A stretch of DNA of 64,000 bases from Brucella anthropi_A. GTDB taxonomy: Bacteria > Pseudomonadota > Alphaproteobacteria > Rhizobiales > Rhizobiaceae. The position numbers and the translations under genes are program-made. Shown here piece after piece: positions 24,702 through 33,990 of the stretch. The notes beneath the pieces were generated by a model, which was given only the letters and a program-made list of their open reading frames with translations, was not told the DNA's origin and did not search any database. Each line of letters begins with the position of its first letter. The first letter of the stretch is position 1. The stretch spans positions 1 through 64,000 of the forward strand of contig NZ_LQBD01000016.1 of NCBI RefSeq assembly GCF_046630315.1. Direction: 5' to 3'.

Positions 24702-26492
24702 GCCAACGGCACCCTTGGACGGGAAGGGCATGACATTACTGCCCTCGACAGGTTTGGGTGCCTTGTCTTCCAGTTTCAGGCCGCCGGCACGGAGAAGGTC
24801 GGTAAAGCGGCCGCCGCGTGCGGCAAGTTCATCGAAGCTGCCGCTTTCGACCAGATGCCCCTTGTCCATGAACAGGACCAGATCGGCCGAACGAACCGTC
24901 GAAAGACGGTGCGCAATGATGAAGGTCGTGCGGTTGTGGCTGAGGTCGTCCACCGCCTGCTTCACCTTTTCCTCGGTTTCGACGTCAAGCGCACTGGTGG
25001 CTTCGTCAAGAACGAGGATAGGCGAGTCCTTCAGGATTGCTCGTGCAATTGCAAGGCGCTGACGTTCACCGCCTGAAAGCTGTGAGCCGCGTTCGCCAAC
25101 GACCGTATCGTAGCCATCGCTCTTCGCCAGAATGAAATCATGGGCTGCGGCTGCGCGGGCTGCGGCATGGACTTCGTCATGCGTTGCATTTTCACGGCCG
25201 ACGCGGATGTTCTCTTCGACCGAGCGATTGAACAGACCCGCATCCTGAAAGACGGTTGCAATGGCATGACGCAGCGAGCGGCGGCTGACGGTACGCGTAT
25301 CCGTTCCGTCAATCATGATGCGGCCGGCTGCCGGATCGAAGACACGCTGCAACAGATTGATGAGCGTGGTCTTGCCTGCACCGGTCGGGCCGACAATAGC
25401 CACGGTCTGCCCCGGCTTGATTTCAAAGGACACGTCGTAGACGCCCTGGCCGGAGTTCGGAAACTCGAAAGTAACATTGTCGAAAACGATGTCACCCTGA
25501 ACGTCGGTCAGGTCCGAAACGTTCTGCGGTTCCTGACGGTCAGCCGTGGCGTCTTCCATCTGGAAGAATTCCTCAAGCTTTGCGCGCGCCGTGACCGTCT
25601 GGTTGATGAATGCGCTGATCTGGTCGAGGCGACCGATCATCAGCTGTGCAAAGCCGATAAAAGCAATCACGTCGCCGACGCGCATCTGCCCCTTGGTGAC
25701 AAAATAGGCACCGAGAACGAGAACCACCACCATCGAAAACGTCGATGCCATGCGGTTCAGACCATTGGCAAGCGCCCACCAGTTGAGAACCGGAAACTGT
25801 GCTTTCTCAAGATTCTTCGCATAATCGCGCAGAGATTGCGTTTCCGAGGCGATGCGATTGTAGCTTTGCACGACCGAAACATTGCTGATCGTGTCGCTCA
25901 CATGTTCAAACAGTTTATGGTGGTGCTTTTCGACGGCGGTTTGACCATCCTTGGTCTTGCGCATCACGAGCTGGCCGATCATCACATAGATGACGCCAAG
26001 CACGATCAGCACCAGCGACATGCGCATATCCATGTTCATCGCGACGGGAATGAGCGTCGCCAGCGCCACGATGGTCGTCAGATGCTGGCGCATGAATTCG
26101 AGCCAGAGCGTGAAGAGCGAATCCGTTGCGCGGATCAGCGTATGGAGCGCATTGGAGGTGCCGCGCTTCTGATGCCACGAAAGCGGCATGGTGATGAGAC
26201 GCTCATAGGAATCGATCATCACACCCAGACGGCGGCGATGTGCAAGGCGGTCAGCCCCCCTTGCCACGAAGACTGCGGCAACAATGTTGAAACCGCCAAG
26301 GGCTGCCCACATTGCAAGGGGCGAGAAAATATCGCCCTTGTCGGAGATGGCCTGAATGACCCGGCCGAACAGAATGGGTTCGGCAAGTGTGACCAGGGCA
26401 ACCAGGACACTCGCGACACACATGGTTATCGTCGCGGTCTTCTCGACCGCAAGGTATTCCATGGCTCGCCAGTAGATTTTGAGCAATGACAC
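24699..26492 (-). CDS. ndvA: Cyclic beta-1,2-glucan ABC exporter
   Basis: 597 residues. An ABC half-transporter with an N-terminal six-helix membrane domain (about 15-310) and a C-terminal ATPase (about 345-580): Walker A G-P-T-G-A-G-K-T-T, signature L-S-G-G-E-R-Q-R, Walker B I-L-V-L-D-E-A-T-S-A-L-D. Sequence and length match NdvA/ChvA of rhizobia and Brucella, which export cyclic beta-glucan to the periplasm, needed for osmoadaptation and host interaction. The TAG stop is the edge of the Bru-RS-like repeat. It diverges from the pseudouridine synthase gene. Confidence 0.93.
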   Translation of the reverse strand: MSLLKIYWRAMEYLAVEKTATITMCVASVLVALVTLAEPILFGRVIQAISDKGDIFSPLAMWAALGGFNIVAAVFVARGADRLAHRRRLGVMIDSYERLITMPLSWHQKRGTSNALHTLIRATDSLFTLWLEFMRQHLTTIVALATLIPVAMNMDMRMSLVLIVLGVIYVMIGQLVMRKTKDGQTAVEKHHHKLFEHVSDTISNVSVVQSYNRIASETQSLRDYAKNLEKAQFPVLNWWALANGLNRMASTFSMVVVLVLGAYFVTKGQMRVGDVIAFIGFAQLMIGRLDQISAFINQTVTARAKLEEFFQMEDATADRQEPQNVSDLTDVQGDIVFDNVTFEFPNSGQGVYDVSFEIKPGQTVAIVGPTGAGKTTLINLLQRVFDPAAGRIMIDGTDTRTVSRRSLRHAIATVFQDAGLFNRSVEENIRVGRENATHDEVHAAARAAAAHDFILAKSDGYDTVVGERGSQLSGGERQRLAIARAILKDSPILVLDEATSALDVETEEKVKQAVDDLSHNRTTFIIAHRLSTVRSADLVLFMDKGHLVESGSFDELAARGGRFTDLLRAGGLKLEDKAPKPVEGSNVMPFPSKGAVG

Positions 26493-26809
26493 TTTCGCAC
26501 TCCCGCTCGTTCTATTTCACGGGACTAAATGGTATAGACCCGTTGTTCTATCAATATCTGATGGCGGCAAGAAGTGGCGATTGGGTGTCAAGAGCGACCA
26601 TAAATTAAAAACGTGTGTAACCGAGTGTGAAGATTCCCCGGTCGAAACCGAATTCTTTAGTGGATGCTGGAGCGGTTTAGGCCAAAGCAGCCAAATTGAA
26701 GTTTCGCGGATTTCTGCCTAGCAATCGCCGGCACTCGCGTCTATTGACTGGAACGAGCAATCGGCGCGCGCATGCGTGCCGTATCAGGATGCATTGATCG
26801 GGTTTCTCC
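26493..26809. other. Divergent intergenic region between ndvA and the pseudouridine synthase
   Basis: 317 bases with promoters presumably on both strands. A TTGACT at about 26744 has no matching -10 at 16-18 bases. Short stretches such as GGAGCGGTTTAGG (about 26670) recall a fragment of the Bru-RS-like repeat. I see no gene, terminator or known riboswitch. Confidence 0.5.
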
Positions 26810-27790
26810 ATGGCAGGCGTAGAACAGAAGATTGTGGATACAGGCGAAGCGGGCATGCGGCTCGATCGCTGGTTCAAGGTCCATTATCCGGGATTGGGTT
26901 TCGGCCACTTGCAAAAACTTCTGCGATCGGGCCAAATACGCATCGATGGCTCTCGGGCAAAGGCCGATACACGTATTCAGGCCGGCCAGACTGTTCGCAT
27001 TCCGCCTCTTGGTGTCGATGAAAAGGCAACGGGGCCGGTGACGGCGCGGACAATCCGCAGCCAGCAGGATGGCGACGTCCTTTCGCAGATGCTTCTCTAT
27101 GAAGATCCGAAGGTTTTTGTTTTCAACAAGCCCGCAGGGCTCGCCGTGCAGGGTGGTTCAGGCGTATCGCGACATGTGGACGGCATGCTGGAAGCTTGGC
27201 GCAACAAGAAGGGCGAAAAGCCGCGCCTTGTGCATCGTATCGACCGTGACACATCGGGTGTTCTCGTCGTCGCTCGCACGCGGGGCGCGGCTCAGGCCTT
27301 AACTGCGGCTTTCCGGGAACGCGATACGAAAAAGACATACTGGGCCCTGGTGAAGGGTGTTCCGCGCAAGCGCGAGGACAAGATTTCCACATGGCTGGTT
27401 AGGGAACAGACACCGGACGGCGACAAGATGCGGGTCTGCCAGCATGGCGAACCTGATTCCGACCATGCGGTGTCCTACTATCGCATCATCGAGAAGGCGG
27501 GAAACAACCTGACATGGCTCGAAATGGAGCCATATACCGGCAGAACCCATCAGCTGCGCGTGCATGCGGCCTATATCGGTCATCCTATCATTGGTGATCC
27601 CAAATATTTCGAGGCAGACCAGAACTGGGAATTTCCGGGCGGGATACAAAAGCGCCTGCATCTTCATGCGCGTCGCATTCGCATTCCGAACCCGTCAGGC
27701 GGCATTATCGATGTAACGGCGCCGTTGCCGCCGCATATGGTGCAGTCGTGGAATCTGCTCGGCTTCGATGAGGAAAGCGCGGAAGATTAA
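26810..27790 (+). CDS. RluA-family 23S rRNA pseudouridine synthase (RluC-like)
   Basis: 326 residues. An N-terminal S4 RNA-binding domain (about 10-70; R-L-D-R-W-F, L-Q-K-L-L-R-S-G-Q-I-R-I-D-G) is followed by the pseudouridine synthase domain with the catalytic H-R-I-D-R-D-T-S-G-V (Asp about 143) and R-T-H-Q-L-R-V-H. RluC modifies positions 955, 2504 and 2580 in E. coli 23S rRNA; target sites here are inferred only. It is followed 2 bases later by the EamA gene, so probably an operon with EamA, HAD and ATP12 genes. Confidence 0.9.
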   Translation: MAGVEQKIVDTGEAGMRLDRWFKVHYPGLGFGHLQKLLRSGQIRIDGSRAKADTRIQAGQTVRIPPLGVDEKATGPVTARTIRSQQDGDVLSQMLLYEDPKVFVFNKPAGLAVQGGSGVSRHVDGMLEAWRNKKGEKPRLVHRIDRDTSGVLVVARTRGAAQALTAAFRERDTKKTYWALVKGVPRKREDKISTWLVREQTPDGDKMRVCQHGEPDSDHAVSYYRIIEKAGNNLTWLEMEPYTGRTHQLRVHAAYIGHPIIGDPKYFEADQNWEFPGGIQKRLHLHARRIRIPNPSGGIIDVTAPLPPHMVQSWNLLGFDEESAED

Positions 27791-27792
27791 AA

Positions 27793-28716
27793 ATGTCAGG
27801 CGAGGCGGGGGGATCGTCCGAAGGACGAGTTTCGTTCGATGGGCTGGCCATCGTGCTGGTCATGTTCATCATGTTCAGCTGGGGGCTCAATCAGGTTGCC
27901 ATCAAGATCGGCAATCGGGGGTTCAATCCGATGCTGATGGCATCGGGGCGGGCTGCACTTGGCGGTTTATGCGTCTTTCTCTGGTGTTACTGGCGTCGTA
28001 TTCCGCTTTTCAATAAGGATGGCACGCTCGCGGCCGGTATAGCCGCCGGCATGCTGTTCGGCAGTGAATTCGTTCTGATTTTTCTGGCGATGGAGCTGAC
28101 GAGCGTGGGGCGCGTCACGCTCATGATGAATGTCATGCCGTTCTGGGTCGCTATCGGCAGTCACTTCCTTTTGGGAGAACGGATGTCTGTCCGTGCCTTC
28201 ATTGGTATGTGCATCGCCTTTATGGGGGTATTTCTGGTCTTTTCCGATCATGTCAGCCGACCGGGACCGTATGCAATCTATGGCGATTTGCTTGCGCTGG
28301 TGTCGGGTGTGTTGTGGGGGCTTACCACGCTGGTCATCAAGCGCACACGCCTTGCCTATACGGCGCCCGAAAAGACACTTCTTTATCAACTCGTCGTCGC
28401 GGCTCTGGTGCCGCTGCCATTCATCTCGTTGAATGGTCCGCTGCTTCGCAGCCCGGATGCCTTATCCCTATCGGCCTTTCTCTTTCAGGCGATATTCGTG
28501 GTTGCCTTCACCTATCCGCTCTGGTTCTGGATGGTGCGCCGATATCCTGCATCGAAGCTGTCGAATTTTGCGTTTCTTACGCCTGCATTCGGGGTGTTAC
28601 TGAGCGGTCTGATCCTCAATGAGCCTCTGGGCTGGAAAATCTTTGCGGCTCTTGCGTTGATCGGTTGCGGACTGATGATTATCAACAAACCGGCAAAGGT
28701 CTCCAACGCCCGATGA
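27793..28716 (+). CDS. EamA/DMT-family transporter
   Basis: 307 residues with ten predicted membrane helices in two EamA repeats (about 16-150 and 165-300). The family's W-G-x-N-x-x-x-I-K motif appears in the first helix (S-W-G-L-N-Q-V-A-I-K) and the second repeat ends G-x-x-L-I-x-x-x-L. Family members export amino acids, nucleosides or metabolites; the substrate is not readable. The stop overlaps the next gene's ATG by 4 bases. Confidence 0.88.
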   Translation: MSGEAGGSSEGRVSFDGLAIVLVMFIMFSWGLNQVAIKIGNRGFNPMLMASGRAALGGLCVFLWCYWRRIPLFNKDGTLAAGIAAGMLFGSEFVLIFLAMELTSVGRVTLMMNVMPFWVAIGSHFLLGERMSVRAFIGMCIAFMGVFLVFSDHVSRPGPYAIYGDLLALVSGVLWGLTTLVIKRTRLAYTAPEKTLLYQLVVAALVPLPFISLNGPLLRSPDALSLSAFLFQAIFVVAFTYPLWFWMVRRYPASKLSNFAFLTPAFGVLLSGLILNEPLGWKIFAALALIGCGLMIINKPAKVSNAR

Positions 28717-29384
28717 AACTGGTCCTTTTCGATTGCGACGGAACGCTGGTCGACAGCGGTGATTTCATTCACAGATGCATGGCAACCAGCTTTGCCGATG
28801 CTGGCCTGGAACCGCCTGCAATCGAGGAAACGCATTCGATCATCGGCCTGTCGCTGCATCTGGCCATTGCCAAACTTTTGAAGCGCGAACCGGACGAGCA
28901 GGTGCATTGGCTGACGCAGCGCTACAAGGAAAATTTTGTCATGTTGCGACAGGCGCCCGATTTTGCCGAGCCGCTCTATGATGGAATCCTGCCGCTTTTG
29001 ATCGAACTTGGAGCGAGAGACGATCTTCTGCTCGGTATCGTGACCGGAAAGTCCCAACGTGGCGTTCGCTCTGTTTTCGAGCGGCACGGCATCGGGCATC
29101 ATTTCGCGGTGACGCGGACCGCTGACGATTGCCCGTCAAAGCCGCATCCGGCCATGGTGCTTGAATCCTGCGCGGAAATGGGGATAGAACCCAGCCGAAC
29201 GATTGTCATCGGCGATGCCGTTTATGATATGCAGATGGCCCGCTCGGCCGGTGCCGTGGCGGCGGGCGTCTCCTGGGGGTATCATAACAGACAGGGATTG
29301 ATAGAAGCTGGCGCCCATCACATTCTGGAAGCGCCATCCGAACTCCATGCGTTGCTGCACGGCATGGACGAAGAGTTTCTCTGA
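28713..29384 (+). CDS. HAD-IA family hydrolase (phosphatase)
   Basis: 223 residues. HAD motif I D-C-D-G-T-L-V-D-S, motif II in the I-V-T-G-K-S stretch, motif III Lys in S-K-P-H-P, and motif IV G-D-A-V-Y-D-M. Residues after motif I form a helical cap typical of subclass IA phosphoglycolate/beta-phosphoglucomutase-like phosphatases. The ATG at 28713 overlaps the EamA stop (ATGA). Substrate unknown; a true Gph-like paralogue is at 34263-34964. Confidence 0.88.
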   Translation: MKLVLFDCDGTLVDSGDFIHRCMATSFADAGLEPPAIEETHSIIGLSLHLAIAKLLKREPDEQVHWLTQRYKENFVMLRQAPDFAEPLYDGILPLLIELGARDDLLLGIVTGKSQRGVRSVFERHGIGHHFAVTRTADDCPSKPHPAMVLESCAEMGIEPSRTIVIGDAVYDMQMARSAGAVAAGVSWGYHNRQGLIEAGAHHILEAPSELHALLHGMDEEFL

Positions 29385-29431
29385 CTGTCGAGCCTTCCTG
29401 CCGGGACAGCGATACAGAACTGGATAAATCT

Positions 29432-30214
29432 ATGCGTGATATTTTGAGCGATCTTGAAGCGGGAAAGCATCTTTCGGACGAAAATCCCATTGTGCGAGCG
29501 CAAAAACAGATGCTGGCGCAATTGCCAAAACGTTTCTACGAAAAAGCAGAAGTTGCAGAAATTGACGGCGGTTTTGCCGTCCATCTGGACGCTCGCCCGG
29601 TCAAGACACCTGCACGAAATCTTCTGCTGTTGCCGACCCGGATGGCCGCCCAGATATTGGCGGATGAATTCGCGGCTCAGGAAAAGGTCATCGATCCCGG
29701 CAAGATGCCCGCAACACGGCTCGTCAATACGGCGATCGATGGCATTGCACAGGATCCGCAAGCGGTATTCGAGGATATTCTGCGTTTTGCCGGCACGGAC
29801 ATGCTGTGCTATCGCGCCGATAGTCCACAGGAACTCGTTTCCCGCCAGACACGGCAGTGGGACCCGCTGATCGACTGGATGGAAGGGCTTGGCGCCCGTT
29901 TTTCACTCGCGGAAGGTGTGATGCATATCGAACAGCCGCGAGAAGCGATAGCGGCATTCGGCGTTCATCTGGCTGCTTTCAAGGATCCGATTGCGCTGGC
30001 CTCGCTGCATACGATGACGACATTGACGGGGTCGGCGATTATCGCGCTTGCCATCGCGAAGGGCGAAGTCAGCGCAGAACAAGGCTGGAATCTGGCCCAT
30101 ATCGATGAGGATTGGACTATCGAGCATTGGGGATCGGACGCGGAAGCCGTGGAGCGGCGCAAGAACCGCGAAATCGAAATGATGATGGCCGCCCGCGTGC
30201 TCAAGGCACTTTAA
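29432..30214 (+). CDS. ATP12-family chaperone for F1-ATPase assembly
   Basis: 260 residues matching the ATP12 family, which in mitochondria and alphaproteobacteria helps incorporate the F1 alpha subunit. Recognisable segments are R-F-Y-E-K-A near the start, V-H-L-D-A-R-P-V-K-T-P, the L-L-C-Y-R-A-type core (M-L-C-Y-R-A-D-S-P), Q-x-x-W-D-P-L-x-D-W and the C-terminal W-x-x-x-H-I-D-E-D-W. Full length. It ends the minus-free run before the terminator at 30244 and the convergent glnA. Confidence 0.88.
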   Translation: MRDILSDLEAGKHLSDENPIVRAQKQMLAQLPKRFYEKAEVAEIDGGFAVHLDARPVKTPARNLLLLPTRMAAQILADEFAAQEKVIDPGKMPATRLVNTAIDGIAQDPQAVFEDILRFAGTDMLCYRADSPQELVSRQTRQWDPLIDWMEGLGARFSLAEGVMHIEQPREAIAAFGVHLAAFKDPIALASLHTMTTLTGSAIIALAIAKGEVSAEQGWNLAHIDEDWTIEHWGSDAEAVERRKNREIEMMMAARVLKAL

Positions 30215-30243
30215 ATATCAGGCCTATGGCATTGTTCTAATGA

Positions 30244-30274
30244 AGAAACCCCGGCAATGCCGGGGTTTCTTTTT
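30244..30274. terminator. Intrinsic terminator between ATP12 and glnA
   Basis: AGAAACCCCGGCA (30244-30256) pairs with TGCCGGGGTTTCT (30258-30270), followed by Ts on the plus strand. The A-rich 5' side gives Ts on the minus strand too, so it can serve both the ATP12 operon and glnBA. Confidence 0.85.
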
Positions 30275-30360
30275 GCGCGCAATCATCAGATGTTGCGCGT
30301 CGTTCCCCTCGGTGAAAACAAAAGAAACCGCACGGACGGATTAGCGCCCGCGCTTTTTTC

Positions 30361-31770
30361 TTAAACCGAGTAGTACATGTCGTACTCGATCGGATGCGGC
30401 GTTGTTTCGTAACGCATCACTTCGGCCATCTTGAGTTCGATGAAGCTGTCGATCTGATCGTCGTCGAACACGCCGCCAGCCTTGAGGAATTCGCGATCCT
30501 TGTCGAGCGATTGCAGGGCTTCGCGCAGCGAACCGCAGACGGTCGGGATTTTCTTCAGTTCCTTGGCAGGCAGATCATAAAGATCCTTGTCCATGGCCTG
30601 GCCTGGATGAATCTTGTTCTTGATGCCGTCGAGGCCAGCCATCAGCAGGGCGGCAAAGCACAGATAGGGATTTGCAGCCGGATCGGGGAAGCGAACTTCC
30701 AGGCGCTTGGACTTCGGCGAATTGCCGAACGGAATGCGGCACGAAGCCGAACGGTTGCGAGCCGAATAAGCAAGCAGAACCGGAGCTTCGTAACCCGGAA
30801 CCAGACGCTTGTAGGAATTGGTCGTCGGGTTGGTGAAGGCATTCACGGCCTTGGCGTGCTTGATGACGCCGCCGATGAAGTACAGGCAGTTTTCCGACAG
30901 GCCGGCATATTCATTGCCTGCGAAGGTCGGCTTGCCTTCTTTCCAGATCGAGAAGTGCACGTGCATGCCCGACCCATTGTCACCGAAGATCGGCTTCGGC
31001 ATGAAGGTTGCCGTCTTGCCATAGGCATTGGCGACCTGATGCACGACATATTTCTGGATCTGCATCTTGTCGGCGTTGCGGACCAGCGTGTCGAACTTGA
31101 CGCCGAGTTCGTGCTGCGCGGCAGCCACTTCGTGGTGATGCTTTTCGACCGTGACGCCCATTTCGGTCAGAACGGTCAGCATTTCCGAGCGCATGTCCTG
31201 CGCGCTGTCGATTGGCGGAACCGGGAAATAGCCGCCCTTGACACGGGGACGGTGGCCGAGATTGCCGGTTTCATATTCGGTGTCGTCGTTCGACGGCAGT
31301 TCGGTCGAGTCGAGTTTGAAACCCGTATTGTATGGGTCTGCCTTGTACTTGACGTCGTCGAAGACAAAGAATTCGGCTTCCGGGCCGACATAGACCGTAT
31401 CACCGATGCCGAGCGACTTCATATAGGCTTCGGCTTTCTTTGCGGTCGTGCGTGGATCGCGGCCATAGGCTTCGCCCGATACCGGGTCGAGGATGTCACA
31501 GAAAATCACAAGCGTGGACTGAGCGAAGAATGGATCGATATGGGCCGTCGTCGGATCAGGCATCAGAACCATGTCGGATTCATTGATTGCCTTCCAGCCG
31601 GCGATGGAGGAGCCGTCGAACATCACGCCGTCGACAAACATGTCTTCGTCGACGAGGCCGATATCCATCGTAACGTGCTGCAATTTGCCCTTCGGGTCGG
31701 TGAAGCGAAGGTCGACAAACTTGATGTCGTTGTCTTTGATCTGTTTGAGAATATCGTTGGCAGTCGTCAT
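30361..31770 (-). CDS. glnA: Glutamine synthetase type I
   Basis: 469 residues, the GSI-beta length. Makes glutamine from glutamate, ammonia and ATP. Visible motifs: D-G-S-S-I-A-G-W (latch/D50-type region), G-P-E-A-E-F-F-V-F-D, the ATP-binding K-P-I-F-G-D-N-G-S-G-M-H, the N-R-S-A-S-C-R-I-P active-site loop and the adenylylation site N-L-Y-type (D-L-Y-D-L-P). Adenylylation by GlnE is therefore expected. It is 44 bases downstream of glnB in the same orientation, a glnBA operon, likely driven from the sigma54 promoter at 32214-32230. Confidence 0.97.
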   Translation of the reverse strand: MTTANDILKQIKDNDIKFVDLRFTDPKGKLQHVTMDIGLVDEDMFVDGVMFDGSSIAGWKAINESDMVLMPDPTTAHIDPFFAQSTLVIFCDILDPVSGEAYGRDPRTTAKKAEAYMKSLGIGDTVYVGPEAEFFVFDDVKYKADPYNTGFKLDSTELPSNDDTEYETGNLGHRPRVKGGYFPVPPIDSAQDMRSEMLTVLTEMGVTVEKHHHEVAAAQHELGVKFDTLVRNADKMQIQKYVVHQVANAYGKTATFMPKPIFGDNGSGMHVHFSIWKEGKPTFAGNEYAGLSENCLYFIGGVIKHAKAVNAFTNPTTNSYKRLVPGYEAPVLLAYSARNRSASCRIPFGNSPKSKRLEVRFPDPAANPYLCFAALLMAGLDGIKNKIHPGQAMDKDLYDLPAKELKKIPTVCGSLREALQSLDKDREFLKAGGVFDDDQIDSFIELKMAEVMRYETTPHPIEYDMYYSV

Positions 31771-31814
31771 TTTAATTCCCTGTTTGCGCGACGATGGATT
31801 GTACGCAGGTCTTG

Positions 31815-32153
31815 TCAGATGGCATCCACGCCGGATTCACCGGTACGGATACGGATAACTTCTTCGATGTTGGAGACGAAAATCTTGCCATCGCCGATGC
31901 GTCCCGTCTGGGCAGCCTTGCGGATGGCTTCGATAGCGCTGTCCACGGTTTCGTCTGCGACGATGACTTCAACTTTCACCTTGGGAAGAAAGTCGACGAC
32001 ATATTCGGCGCCGCGGTAAAGCTCGGTATGACCTTTCTGTCGTCCAAAGCCCTTGGCTTCGATGACAGTGATCCCCTGCAAGCCGACTTCCTGAAGGGCT
32101 TCCTTCACTTCATCCAGCTTAAAGGGCTTAATGATGGCTTCGATCTTTTTCAT
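31815..32153 (-). CDS. glnB: Nitrogen regulatory PII protein
   Basis: 112 residues, typical PII length. It begins M-K-K-I-E-A-I-I-K-P-F. The T-loop has the uridylylation tyrosine in R-G-A-E-Y-V-V-D-F-L-P-K, and the C-terminal B/C-loop signature is G-R-I-G-D-G-K-I-F-V. PII integrates ATP/ADP, 2-oxoglutarate and glutamine signals and steers NtrB and GlnE. The frame is open upstream to 32264, but the ATG at 32153 is the family start and lies about 50 bases after the sigma54 promoter. Cotranscribed with glnA. Confidence 0.96.
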   Translation of the reverse strand: MKKIEAIIKPFKLDEVKEALQEVGLQGITVIEAKGFGRQKGHTELYRGAEYVVDFLPKVKVEVIVADETVDSAIEAIRKAAQTGRIGDGKIFVSNIEEVIRIRTGESGVDAI

Positions 32154-32213
32154 CAGAGAATGGTCTCCGCTCTTCTTCGGAAAAGGGCATCGTGCCCGCT
32201 TCACCAGTACAGA

Positions 32214-32230
32214 AGCATGAAGTGTGCCAG
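32214..32230 (-). promoter_or_regulatory. sigma54 (RpoN) promoter of glnBA
   Basis: The minus strand reads CTGGCACACTTCATGCT, with the invariant GG (32228-32227) and GC (32216-32215) separated by exactly 10 bases. It matches YTGGCACG-N4-TTGCW at all but two positions. Transcription would start near 32203, about 50 bases before glnB. Sigma54 promoters before glnB are established in several alphaproteobacteria. I found no clear NtrC-binding dyad upstream (32231-32459). Confidence 0.72.
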
Positions 32231-32459
32231 TTTGAGGTCCTGTGTGAATTTTCTTCGATTTCACTCATCCGCGCGCACAGTGGCACTATTAACAACGCTT
32301 GTGCAAGCGGGAGTCTGCAAGTGAACAATGAAATCGGGTCTGTGGTCCTGATGGGTCTGGCTAAAAATTAGTCATATTGCATTAAAACAGGGCAGGCTTG
32401 CATAAAGTCCGGTGGCGCGTATTTAATCATGGCCGGTAGCCGTGTTGAAAAGGGACGCG

Positions 32460-33962
32460 ATGTACGAGTTGCTGACACCGCAGGAAATGGCGCAAGCTGA
32501 TCGCCAGACCATTGCGAGCGGAATCAAGGATGGATTCTCGCTCATGCTTGCGGCGGGACGCGCTGTCGCGGACGTGGCAGAACGGATGTTTCCGCGCAAT
32601 GCACCTGTCGCTGTCCTGTGCGGGCCGGGCAATAATGGGGGCGACGGCTATATCGCGGCACAGTTCCTTCTGGAAACGGGCTTTGAAGTCATGTGTTTCG
32701 CATCGGCTTCGCCTCGCCATGGTTCGGATGCCATGCGCGCATCGCTTTTCTACAAGGGGTCTGTTTCCAATTTTGGTGAGTTTTCAGCCGCGAGTTTTGG
32801 CGGTGTGATCGATGCCTTGTTCGGCGCGGGATTGGACCGCGGCATTCACGGTGCCGAAGCCGTGGCGATCGATGCCGTCAACGCATCCGATGTGCCGGTT
32901 GTGGCAGTTGATTTGCCAAGCGGCATATCGGGAGAAAGTGGCGACATACTGGGAGCGGCAATCCGCGCGCGGGCGACGGTCACGTTTTTTCGTAAAAAGC
33001 CGGGGCATCTTTTGCAGCCGGGAAGGGGATGTTGCGGTGTTCTTCATGTCGCGGATATCGGTATTCCAGATCACATACTGACGGCGATCGAACCGCATCT
33101 TTTCGAAAATGCTCCAGACCTTTGGAAAGACACCCTGCCGGTGCTTGGTGTTGGGGCTTACAAATATAGTCGCGGCCATGCAGCGGTGTTTTCGGGCGGT
33201 GCCCATGCGACCGGTGCGGCCCGCCTGTCGGCACTCGCTGCTGCTCGCAGCGGCGCGGGTGCGGTAACGCTGCTTTCTCCGCCTGATGCGATGGCGGTCA
33301 ATGCCGCCCACCTCACCAGCATCATGCTTCGCGAAACGCGCGGTTTGAGAGATGTTCGGCAATTTTGTGCTGAACGCAAGGTTGCCGCAGCGGTTCTGGG
33401 CCCCGGTTACGGTCATCCAGCATTGGCGCGTGAGCATGCGCTGTATCTGGCGGGCGGCAACTTGGAGGGATTTCATGGCCTGGTTCTGGACGCCGACGGA
33501 ATTACGGCTTTTGAACAGAAACCGGCCGAGCTTTTCGACAAGCGCCAAGGCGTCCAGACGGCGCTCGTATTGACGCCGCATGAAGGCGAGTTCCGGCGGC
33601 TCTTTCCGGATATTGCGGGGAAATCCGTCTCGAAAATTGACAAGGCCCGCGAGGCCGCGGAGCGCGCCAATGCCGTCATCATCTACAAGGGGCCTGATAC
33701 AGTCATCGCGCAACCGGGCGGGTTCGCTGTCGTCAATGCCAATGGAACGCCCTTGCTGGCGACGGCAGGATCAGGCGATGTTCTGGCCGGTATTGTCTGC
33801 GGCTTTCTTGCACAGGGCATGCCTGCATTTGCGGCGGCTTGCGCGTCGGTATGGATACACGCGGATGCCGCTCGACGCTTCGGTCATGGCATGATTGCCG
33901 AAGATTTGCCTGCACAGCTTCCGACGGTCCTGTTGGCGCTGGAGCGAACGTCGTGGAATTAG
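32460..33962 (+). CDS. nnrD: Bifunctional NAD(P)H-hydrate epimerase / ADP-dependent dehydratase
   Basis: 500 residues. Repairs hydrated NAD(P)H. The N-terminal YjeF-N epimerase domain (about 1-205; G-P-G-N-N-G-G-D-G and D-L-P-S-G) is fused to a C-terminal YjeF-C/NnrD dehydratase domain (G-A-Y-K-Y-S-R-G-H-A, L-T-P-H-E-G-E-F-R-R-L and the ribokinase-like A-T-A-G-S-G-D-V-L-A-G). The ATG at 32460 with AAAAGGGA upstream is preferred to an in-frame GTG at 32442. The TAG stop is followed by AGCG, as at other repeat edges. The gene diverges from glnB across a 306-base region that contains the glnBA sigma54 promoter. Confidence 0.92.
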   Translation: MYELLTPQEMAQADRQTIASGIKDGFSLMLAAGRAVADVAERMFPRNAPVAVLCGPGNNGGDGYIAAQFLLETGFEVMCFASASPRHGSDAMRASLFYKGSVSNFGEFSAASFGGVIDALFGAGLDRGIHGAEAVAIDAVNASDVPVVAVDLPSGISGESGDILGAAIRARATVTFFRKKPGHLLQPGRGCCGVLHVADIGIPDHILTAIEPHLFENAPDLWKDTLPVLGVGAYKYSRGHAAVFSGGAHATGAARLSALAAARSGAGAVTLLSPPDAMAVNAAHLTSIMLRETRGLRDVRQFCAERKVAAAVLGPGYGHPALAREHALYLAGGNLEGFHGLVLDADGITAFEQKPAELFDKRQGVQTALVLTPHEGEFRRLFPDIAGKSVSKIDKAREAAERANAVIIYKGPDTVIAQPGGFAVVNANGTPLLATAGSGDVLAGIVCGFLAQGMPAFAAACASVWIHADAARRFGHGMIAEDLPAQLPTVLLALERTSWN

Positions 33963-33980
33963 AGCGTCGATCTGATTCAG
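33960..33980. repeat. Possible degenerate half of a TAGAGC repeat
   Basis: TAGAGCGTCGATCTGATTC at the nnrD stop resembles one arm of the AGAGCG...ATCTGATTC palindromes common in Brucella/Ochrobactrum intergenic DNA, but no matching opposite arm is present within 60 bases. Short and uncertain. Confidence 0.3.
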
Positions 33981-33990
33981 TCACTACAGC

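Noticed and set aside
30394..32019. 541-codon plus-strand open frame opposite glnA
   Set aside because: Antisense shadow of glnA and glnB; no independent motifs.
32280..32285. TGGCAC on the plus strand as a sigma54 site for nnrD
   Set aside because: No GC at the required 10-base distance after GG.
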